A DNA stretch of 64,000 nt from Nectonema munidae. Taxonomy: Eukaryota > Nematomorpha > Nectonematoida > Nectonematidae. Below, one piece after another: positions 55,650 through 64,000 of this stretch. The notes beneath the pieces are model-generated. The model had not been told where the DNA came from, made no database searches, and worked only from the letters and a program-made list of their open reading frames with translations. Where the stretch lies: NCBI GenBank assembly GCA_030549495.1, contig JAUIRK010000991.1, forward strand, positions 124,001 through 188,000, in the 5' to 3' direction. The translations under genes and the position numbers were made by a program. Within the stretch, counting starts at the first letter, position 1; every line of letters starts with the position of its first letter.

Positions 55650-57650
55650 AAGTTTAATGCGTTTTATTCCAGAATGAGGGGACTTTATAAGAGAGCATGT
55701 GCTCACATGCCTTCTTTTCTACTCTTGGAATGTAGAGTCTACTTGGAGTGCTCATCTCATATTCGATAGAAATAGATAGGAAAACAAATGAGGTAAAAGA
55801 GCAGGTCGTAATTTCCCACAATGCAAATCAAGGGCACATTTTAACAAGTCATGTTTATAAATTTCCTCAATGAGAAGAGAATTGATTTCAAAAAATTTCA
55901 TACGTGTATGTTGATTATATTTCAAATCAAATATTGATCATATGGATTTTTTGGAGTACACAAACCCTATTCAAATTTACATGCCCCAATTAACCAAAGA
56001 ATAATTAAAAGTTGGTTGAATTAACGTTTTATAAAGAGTCATTTTGGTTACTTGTGGAAGAAATTCTAAAGAGCGGAAAAGAGAAAAAGAATATATTTAA
56101 GGTTTATGACAGTCGAATTTATTTGAGATTTCCAAGAGCTTGCTTTCTATACATAACCCAAGTAAGTTAAACTCATTAACATTATTAATAATAGTATTGT
56201 TTATTTTTATTTAGTAGGTTATGTAAACGCATAGTGGCGTTATGGAAAAACATTGCTTTGCAGTTCTCTACCGAAAGAGAGAATTTGTTTGTTCTCAAAA
56301 TTTCGTTTATTTCCCTAATATTATCATTAACTAAAGAAAAGTCTTTGCTTCAGAGATGTCAAAAAGAAGTGTGATGTCATCAGCATAAATATATAAAGCA
56401 GAGCAGAACTTAGTGAAGAGAAAAGAAATACCCTTCAAGTATATAAAGAATAATAACCGCCCTAAAATCGAAACTTGCGGTACTCTTAAACCTTTTGTTC
56501 ATCTGGATGTTCGATTTCAAATCATTAATTTCAGAATATGATTTTCTATCAGTTAAAAAATAGTTGATCAAGTTTATTGTTTTATAGTCGATGGCATAAA
56601 AAATAAGTTTATAACAAAGTTCGCACACATTTAGACTTTCAAAAGCATTTCTTAGATCGAGAAAAACAGATATGCAAGATCTGTTCCTGTTTTTAAATTC
56701 AATGATATCATTAATAAGAAGTGAGTGAAGCTCATCGATCCAATCAAATTTCTTAAAAACAAACCAATTTTATCGAAAAATAAGTTATTCAATTCAAAGT
56801 ATGCATACAATCTATTGAAAAGAATTTTTTCTAATATTTTGGATGAAGTTGCTACAAGAGAAAGAGGCCTGTAGTTTTTGAAGCAGGATTTATCACCTTT
56901 CTTGTGAATCGGTAGAATCTTTGAAAATTTAGTTTTGTTATTATGCTTATTTTTTTCTTCAAAGAATTTGTAGTATTGTTTTTTTGCTTCCCATATATTT
57001 CTATTGACAATTTTAAAGATACTATAAGATTTAAAAGATAACTTTAATGATGTCTAATATTCACTATTCTTGTTTTTGACCATTATTTTATACAGATCAT
57101 CGTTCTCTTTAATTTGAGAAAGTATCTCGTGCGTTATTCTTTTGGTATTTATACGTGTTTTTATATTTTGCAGTAGTAGAACAAACATCAACACAGCTAT
57201 TTAGAGTGGATAAAAAGGAATTTCACGATTCATTACAAGATGAAGACGAATCAGATATTTCTACCCAACTCTGAGTTTGAGAAGATTGAAAAGTTTCCGA
57301 AAATTAACTATTCTTTTTTTCTAACTTTACATTTTTCTAACATCAGGTCTAAAATGATGTGCAATTTTTATTTGAAAAATACTTAACACCGTTGGAGAAA
57401 AAATATTATCTAAAAGCGTTCCTGATTCGGGCCATTAGTAATAGCTGCGTGATATGAATCAAAAATTAACAATTCAACAAAGTTTTGAATTTGTACACAT
57501 CTATTCGCTTTGAACAAATTTAAATTAAAATCTCCAAGAATGACGTTTTGCTTAAATTTGGATATTGTGTCCAAAAACAACAAAAATTCATCATTAAAAT
57601 ACATCAATTCTTTACTGGAATATTGAACCATTCTGTATACATTATGAAGA
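55650..57650 (-). pseudogene. CR1/Jockey-like LINE, endonuclease end to RT end
   Basis: Reading down the minus strand, 57630-57430 gives TISKFKQNVILGDFNLNLFK, the endonuclease 'GDFNinl' motif. Then 56640-56400 gives VCELCYKLIFYAIDYKTINL and INYFLTDRKSYSEIN, the RT region after 'aFD.v.h..L..kL', with 'l.nR.q.v'. At about 56400-56360, in another frame, ALYIYADDITLLFDISE carries the YADD catalytic aspartates. Further down, about 56180-56130, NEFNLLGLCIESKLLEIS and, near 56060-56000, MTLYKTLIQPTFNYSLVNWG mark the thumb. The element is fairly complete in order but has many breaks. 5' start and 3' tail are not clear. Confidence 0.83.
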
Positions 57651-57825
57651 TAAAAAACGCCTCCTTTGCCTTTATCATATAATTAATTTTAAGGTAAAAA
57701 TGTTCCATTCAGAAGAATAAGAAGTAAACATTGGTTGAATTTCAAAAGTTAGACTTTTGTGAACTAAGTAGGCCAAGCCTCTATGTTTGGATTAAGGAAA
57801 TTGGTTCATCCATGGATAATAATCA

Positions 57826-57933
57826 GAGGTCTGGCAAGACCTCCGGGGAGACAACTCGCAAAACTTGCCTGCCTTATCAGAGGTCTGGCAAGACCTCCGG
57901 GGAGACAACTCGCCAAACTTGCCAGCCTTATTA
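57826..57933 (+). repeat. Structured short repeat, two tandem 54-bp copies
   Basis: Both copies begin GAGGTCTGGCAAGACCTC, a 6-bp hairpin with loop TGGCAA, followed by CGGGGAGACAACTCG and ACTTGCC. In the second copy TTGCCA is fully complementary to the loop; in the first copy, five bases are (TTGCC). Period 54 bp (57826 and 57880). A related single copy lies at 18472-18524 with a different but still paired stem. Amino-acid readings (SGKTSGETTR on the + strand) are by-products of the repeat. Confidence 0.7.
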
Positions 57934-58119
57934 TATATTTAAATGTGTAAATCGTAAAATGCTTAAAAAATATACTTAAAATAAAAATTTTCAAAAAATA
58001 TTTTACATACATATTGAAAGCCACATTTCAAAAATTCTACCTAAAAGTTCAAAAAATTTAACTTTGAAATGGCAGTTTTATTTCATAAAAACTATATGAT
58101 TGGTTGAAATGTTTATGTA

Positions 58120-58124
<5 letters not shown>

Positions 58125-58184
<60 letters not shown>
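58125..58184 (+). repeat. (AAT)n microsatellite
   Basis: About 19 uninterrupted AAT units, just outside the left end of the large inverted repeat. Confidence 0.95.
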
Positions 58185-58185
<1 letters not shown>

Positions 58186-59114
58186 ACCAATACTACTTTT
58201 TGAAAATTTTTACTTGTTTGATTTGAAGAAAGAATTCAACTGTTTTTCAATATTTCTTTTTCATGATATATATATCATTAGAAAGCTTATCGTTTGCTAC
58301 ATACTCTAGAATAATTTATTTTTGCAAAAGTTTTAAAAAATTTTAATAAATGGACATTACTTCAAAAAATTTTGTCTAAATTTTTGAAAAAATTACGGAC
58401 CACCTTTTTGTTGAAGCATAATCTGTCTTTTTTAAAAAAAAAATAAATGAAAATGGTATCATTGGAAAGGTATACTCTTTGTGGTTAACATAGGCTAGGT
58501 TATACAAATAAATATATTTTCATTTTTCCAAAATCTGCTTTTATGTGAGGTCAGTCAAGTTTTATCTAGTTTCAAAAAATACCAATAATAATTAACGTTC
58601 TTAATTTATATAATATTTTTTCAATATTTTATATTCACAAAGGTAAAATATGATTTTTTTACATTTTAAAATTTCATAGTTGAAGAAAACTGTCGAAAAT
58701 TAATATATATTTTTTACTTTTTATGGGTCAGTAGTATAGGTCAGTATAATGTTTTTCTAATAAATTTTAAATTATTTTTGAAGTGAAAAATTTTGATCGA
58801 ATGTACAAGATTTGAAGCTATACTCTTTGTGGGTAAAATAGGCTAGGTTTTACAAATAAATATATTTTTATTTTTCCAAAATCCGCTTTTATGTGAGGTC
58901 AGTCAACTTTTATCTAGTTTCAAAAAATACCAATAATTAACGTGATGAGTTTAATATTATTTCTTCAAAATTTTATATTCACAAAGGTAGAATATGGTTT
59001 TTAACATTTTAAAATGTCATAGTTAAATAAAACTGTCGAAAATTAATATATATTTTTTACTTTTTATGGGTCAGTAGTATAGGTCAGTATAATATTTTTC
59101 TAATAAATTTTAAA

Positions 59115-59650
59115 TTATTTTTCAAGTGAAAAATGTCGATTAAATGTAAGAGTTTTGTTTGATAATCGTAGTCTACTTTTATTTAGTTTAGATACAACCT
59201 TTCTAATTTTTAACGAAGGGCATTCGTTAAAAATTATACCGACAGTGTGCGAATAATAAATCACATTATTGATTGATTTTAGAGCATAACTATGCGAAGA
59301 AAGATTAACACATGTTGCATTACGCGTTTGTGAGCGCAGGGAATTCTTATCTAACATACGCTTCACCACATCTTTAGCACGCGTGTGTGGTTTTGTCGAT
59401 TGAATGTACGAATTTTGTTGGATAATCGTAGTCTACTTTTATTTAGTTTAGATACAACCTTTCTAATTTTTAACGAAGGGCATTCGTTAAAAATTATACC
59501 GACAGTGTGCGAATAATAAATCACATTATTGATTGATTTTAGAGCATAACTATGCGAAGAAAGATGAACACATGTTGCATTACGCGTTTGTGAGCGCAGT
59601 GAATTCTTATCTCGCATACGCTTCACCACATCTTTAGCACGCGTGTGTGG
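59115..59650 (-). repeat. Two tandem copies of a coding-like 260-bp module
   Basis: Both copies keep the same minus-strand frame: KRMRDKNSLRSQTRNATCV, then ALKSINNVIYYSHTVGIIFN and ECPSLKIRKVVSKLNKSRLR. A third copy, with the same frame, is on the + strand at 62470-62749 in the other arm. Codon-level similarity is so high that recent duplication alone explains the shared frame. The segment could be a captured exon or a transposase remnant. I do not recognise the family. Confidence 0.6.
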
Positions 59651-60529
59651 TTTATTTATCGGGCTAGTGTACGCTTAGTTTATTTGTAGTGTTCCTAGCT
59701 TAAATCTTAGTCAAATATTAAAACGCTTATAACTTTCACATTTCTCAACAAAATGCATCATGCGATATACCAAATTAAAGCATTTTTTATGGGCTTTCAG
59801 AATACATTACTTATATCATAAGTACTTAAGAAATACCATTTTACTGTTTTTATTTTCCATGGGTTTCATACCATTAATTAGCAGATAAGGGATGCATTTT
59901 AAACTAAAGCTCCTTTCATTAGGACAAATTTTTACCTATATTATGTGACAATTTCCAGCACAATTATAAAGCGACTCTACTTTCAGAATTTAAATTTATT
60001 TGTAGATTTTTATAAAATAGTATTCGTTTTTCCATTTTTATAAATTAACCTTCGTTTTTTTTATTGGTCAGTATAATCTTTTTCTAATAAATTTAAAATT
60101 ATTTTTGAAGTGAAAAATGTAGATCGAATGTACAAGTTTTGTTAGATAATCGTAGTCCACTATTTATTTTTAGATTTTTATAAAATCATTTTAGTTTTCA
60201 GTTTTTTATATATTAACATTAGTTTTTTACTTCTTTTGAAGTGCGGGTTTGATTTACACTTTGATTCGCTAAAAATATGTTTTGGATAAATATTATTTTA
60301 TTATTGTTTATTGCATATAAATTTTTAAAGAGAAGATAAATAGATCAAAATATGTGTTTTAATCAATTTTTATCAATAAGTAATCTCATGAATTTATTTT
60401 TTTTTCACTTTAATCCTAAATTTATTTCTATATTTTTATAAAATAATTATAATTTTCGACATCCACATTGAAGAAATAATGAGTTTTGTTGGATAATCAT
60501 AGTCTACTTTTATTTAGATTAGATACAAC

Positions 60530-61180
60530 CTTTATAAGGGATGCATTTTAAACTAAAGCTCCTTTCAATTGGACAAATTTTTACCAATATTATGTGATAA
60601 TTTCTAACACAATTATAAAGCGACTCTACTCTCAGAATCTAAATTTATTTGTAGATTTTAAATTAATCAACCAAAATTTTAAAGCTCCTTTCAATTGGAC
60701 AAATTTTTACCAATATTATGGGATAATTTCTAACACAATTATAAAGCGACTCTACTCTCAGAATCGAAATTTATTTGTAGATTTTGAATTAATCAACCAA
60801 AATTTAAATGCGGGTTTGATTTACACTTTGATTCGAAAAAATATGTTTTGGATAAATATTATTTTTATTATTGTTTTCTGCATTAAATTTAAGGAGATAA
60901 GGGATGCATTTTAAACTAAAGCTTTTTTCATTTGGACAAATTTTTACCTATATTCTGTGACAATTTACAGCCCAATTATAAAGCGACTCTACTTTCAGAA
61001 TCTAAATTTATTTGTATATTGAAGAAATATTTTTTCAGTATAAAGAGTTTAGAAAACTCTTCTCTAATATGTAATGATATATTCTCATCTAAATTTATTT
61101 GTATATTGAAGAAATATTTTTTCAGAATAAAGAGAATAGAAAACTCTTCTCTAATATGTAATGATATATTCTCATAACCT
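60530..61180 (+). repeat. Loop tandem repeats of the foldback element
   Basis: A ~120-bp unit (landmarks CTAAAGCTCCTTTCAATTGG and ATTATAAAGCGACTCTACT) occurs at about 60552, 60680 and 60915, and once in the left arm near 59910. A 77-bp unit (GAAGAAATATTTTTTCAG through GTAATGATATATTCTCAT) occurs twice at 61022-61174. No gene. Confidence 0.8.
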
Positions 61181-61199
61181 GTACGGTTGAACGCGGGTA

Positions 61200-61740
61200 G
61201 ACAACTTGAGTGTTATCTCCAACCCGTATATTACGATGATTCATCTCCAACCTGTATACTACGATGATTCATCTCAAACCTGTATACTACGGTGATTTAT
61301 CTTCAACCTGTATACTACGATGGTTTCTATTCCATGTAAAAATAACTAGGGAGACAATGTTCAACTTTCTTTTCACATTCTGCCAGATGTAAGATTTGAT
61401 ATACCTCATTCGGGGAGACGATGCTACATAAGTTATTACCTATATACATTATACCTGTATACTACGATGGTTCATCTCCAACCTGTATACCGCGATAATT
61501 CATATCAAAGAATCGAAAAATATTCTTTAAAAAATCAAAAATATAAATATTACCTATATACATTATACCTGTATACTACGTTGGTTCATCTCCAACCTGT
61601 ATACCACGATAATTCATCTCCAACCTATATAATATATTTTATCAAATAATCAAAATAAAATTCTGTAATCAAAGAATCGAAAAATATTCTTTAAAAAATC
61701 AAAAAATATCAAACTTTCTGTTCATATTTTGCTACCTCAT
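61200..61740 (+). repeat. 'CTGTATACTACGATG' repeats shared with the hAT at 21.9 kb
   Basis: CCTGTATACTACGATGATTC and close variants occur five or more times from 61228 to 61590. The intervening block (GGGAGACAATGTTCAACTTT and GATTTGATATACCTCATTCG) matches 21945-22140 almost base for base. The right part carries the AATAATCAAAATAAAATTCT arm of the 5.8-kb MITE family. Confidence 0.75.
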
Positions 61741-63412
61741 AGCTTCAATACTTATTGAGAAAAATTGATTAAAACACATATTTTGATCTATTTATCTTCT
61801 CTTTAGAAATTTATATGAAGTAAACAATAATAAAAATAATATTTATCCAAAACATATTTTTTTCGAATCAAAGTGTAAATCAAACCCGCACTTAAATTTT
61901 GGATGATTATTCAAAAGAAGTAAAAAACTAATGTTAATTTATAAAAAACCAAAAACTAAAATGATTTTATAAAAATCTAAAAATAAATAGTGGACTACGA
62001 TTATCCAACAAAACTTGTACATTCGATCTACATTTTTCACTTCAAAAATAATTTTAAATTTATTAGATAAACATTATACTGACCAATAAAAAAAACTAAG
62101 GTTAATTTATAAAAAAAAAAGGAAAAACTAATACTATTTTATAAAAATCTACAAATAAATTTAGATTCTGAGAGTAGAGTCGCTTTATAATTGTGCTGGA
62201 AATTGTCACATAATATAGGTAAAAATTTGTCCTAATGAAAGGAGCTTTAGTTTAAAATGCATCCCTTATCTGCTAATTAATGGTATGAAGCCCATGGAAA
62301 ATAAAAACAGTAAAATGGTATTTCTTAAGTACTTGTGATATAAGTAATGTATTCTGAAAGCCCATAAAAAATGCTTTAATTTGGTATATCGCATGATGCA
62401 TTATGTTGAGAAATGTGAAAGTTATAAGCGTTTTAATATTTGACTAAGATTTAAGCTAGGAACACTACAAATAAACTAAGCGTACACTAGCCCGATAAAT
62501 AAACCACACACGCGTGCTAAAGATGTGGTGAAGCGTATGCGAGATAAGAATTCACTGCGCTCACAAACGCGTAATGCAACATGTGTTCATCTTTCTTCGC
62601 ATAATTATGCTCTAAAATCAATCAATAATGTGATTTATTCTTCCCACACTGTCGGTATAATTTTTAACGAATGCCCTTCGTTAAAAATTAGAAAGGTTGT
62701 ATCTAAACTAAATAAAAGTAGATTATTGTTATTTTTTGAAACTAGATAAAAGTTGACTGACCTCACATAAAAGCGGATTTTGGAAAAATAAAAATATATT
62801 TAAAACCTAGCCTATTTTACCCACAAAGAGTATAGCTTCAAATCTTGTACATTCGATCAACATTTTTCACTTCAAAAATAATTTAAAATTTATTAGAAAA
62901 ACATTATACTGACCTATACTACTGACCCATAAAAAGTAAAAAATATATATTAATTTTCGACAGTTTTCTTCAACTATGAAATTTTAAAATGTAAAAAATC
63001 ATATTTTACCTTTGTGAATATAAAATATTGAAAAAATATTATATAAATTAAGAACGTTAATTATTATTGGTATTTTTTGAAACTTGATAAAACTTGACTG
63101 ACCTCACATAAAAGCAGATTTTGGAAAAATGAAAATATATTTATTTGTATAACCTAGCCTATGTTAACCACAAAGAGTATACCTTTCCAATGATACCATT
63201 TTCATTTATTTTTTTTTTAAAAAGACAGATTATGCTTCAACAAAAAGGTGGTCCGTAATTTTTTCAAAAATTTAGACAAAATTTTTTGAAGTAATGTCCA
63301 TTTATTAAAATTTTTTAAAACTTTTGCAAAAATAAATTATTCTAGAGTATGTAGCAAACGATAAGCTTTCTAATGATATATATATCATGAAAAAGAAATA
63401 TTGAAGTGTTCA

Positions 63413-63860
63413 TTAGAGTAACACTTAAGGCAATGTATTGCTTTCGTGCAATAATATGTCCAATGTCCATATCTTCCATAAATATTGCAAAACTTTACTT
63501 TTGGTAGTAAAATATTTATTTCCAAAGCAAGGGGACCCAGAAACACTTTACCTTGATTGTGTAGGGCCTTAAGTCCATTCTCAGAAATATTTAATAACAA
63601 GTTAAATGACTTTAAATGAGGAAACTCAAATTTTCAAATAAATTAACTTTTTTTCAAATCATTTTTGTTTAGTATCATACTTTCTATATCATCATCCAAA
63701 AACATTTTAGGTATTCCTTTCAATATAACTCTTGGTATTATAATCGGTATTTTATACAAACATGTTTCAATGAAAAAATTTTTTTTAATTTTAAAAAAAA
63801 TATTTAATATGTAAAATCTATTACTGATTTTCATTTATAATATAGGATATATCCATGTCT
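63413..63860 (-). pseudogene. LINE ORF1 (Jockey-like gag), zinc-knuckle region
   Basis: Minus-strand frames give PIIIPRVILKGIPKMFLDDD, then ALHNQGKVFLGPLALEI and KVKFCNIYGRYGHWTYYCTK followed by AIHCLKCYSNEH. Jockey-like LINE ORF1 proteins have 'vlkGlp....eeI...L', then '..C..C..fGHt...C....rC.kC...H'. The second knuckle Cys reads as Tyr and there is a frame change between the two parts near 63620. It abuts the right end of the foldback element; the rest of the element may continue beyond the window. Confidence 0.72.
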
Positions 63861-64000
63861 TTCAATATGAATCAAGATTTGTTTAATAATCCTCACTTTA
63901 GTGATTCTACATTTTTCGAAAAATTCTTCTACTATTACAAATTTACAAGATCCTCTAAAGTTATGTAAATTTAATTTATTATCTCTCAATATCCAACCAC

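Larger units (their letters stand above)
58246..63405. mobile_element. 5.2-kb foldback-like inverted repeat element
   Basis: The left edge TTCAATATTTCTTTTTCATG is the exact reverse complement of the right edge (63386-63405). The left arm runs to about 60382 and the right from about 61748. Arms are modular: a ~348-bp module (landmark TATACTCTTTGTGG, at 58471 and 58819) and a ~260-bp module (landmark GATAATCGTAGTCTAC, at 59161 and 59421). The right arm has one copy of the second module and lacks about 215 bp between the modules. The ~1.37-kb loop is tandem-repetitive. Foldback-type elements are known to have long modular arms. No transposase was seen and no clear target duplication found (flanks AACTGTTT and GTGTTCAT), so the superfamily is open. 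Confidence 0.75.

Noticed and set aside
57731-58024. Open frames on both strands across the tandem structured repeat
   Set aside because: The 54-bp period is a multiple of three, so repeated peptides arise automatically; one frame overlaps an AT-rich tail.

Overview
This is a 64 kb piece of an AT-rich invertebrate nuclear genome, roughly two-thirds or more A+T by eye. The evidence is eukaryotic: a putative spliced intron in a transposase, a poly(A) signal after a receptor gene, and dense animal transposons (piggyBac, Tc1/IS630, Tigger/pogo, hAT, Merlin, RTE, CR1/Jockey-like and Penelope-like elements). A neuropeptide-type precursor and a divergent seven-helix receptor point to a bilaterian, most likely a protostome; an arthropod is plausible but unproven. 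There are no bacterial operons, CRISPR arrays, rRNA genes or tRNA genes that I can see.

Only two loci look like intact host genes. One, at 39614-40063, is a 149-residue secreted precursor that would release two related peptides, each with two tryptophans five residues apart and a C-terminal amide. It resembles myoinhibitory peptide/allatostatin-B but with a shorter spacing. The other, at 53328-54365, is a single-exon 345-residue rhodopsin-like 7TM receptor with much more balanced base composition than its flanks. Nothing shows that they act together.

The rest is a layered transposon graveyard. From the left: an end-to-end Tc1/IS630 element (204-1753); a CR1-like LINE tail; a foldback element (2829-4636); a piggyBac fragment; an arthropod-type 'GERFHQDI' protein relic next to an RTE LINE tail (10.8-11.9 kb); Merlin pieces in opposite orientations with an inserted MITE (12.2-13.6 kb); a hAT MITE (15.2 kb); a GC-rich minisatellite (18.5 kb); a Tigger end (19.0 kb); then a Tigger transposase split by a hAT with a perfect 8-bp target duplication (20.8-23.9 kb). 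Next come Penelope-like and RTE fragments and a degenerate ~145-bp tandem array (25.4-27.5 kb), a CR1/Jockey LINE (30.2-31.5 kb), a piggyBac with a nested 619-bp hAT MITE (31.9-35.2 kb), a less AT-rich Tigger (36.7-37.3 kb), a Penelope-like element (38.1-39.2 kb) and a hAT end (40.25-41.5 kb).

From about 41.5 to 49.3 kb the composition becomes abnormal. It ends in a 3.6 kb stretch almost without C on the + strand that runs into a TTGA microsatellite; this may be an assembly or base-calling artefact. After 50 kb come a ZBED/SCAND3-type hAT relic, the receptor gene, a CR1-like LINE (55.65-57.65 kb), a two-copy structured repeat, and a 5.2 kb near-palindrome with ~1.7-2.1 kb modular arms (58246-63405). 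The window ends in a LINE ORF1 zinc-knuckle fragment.
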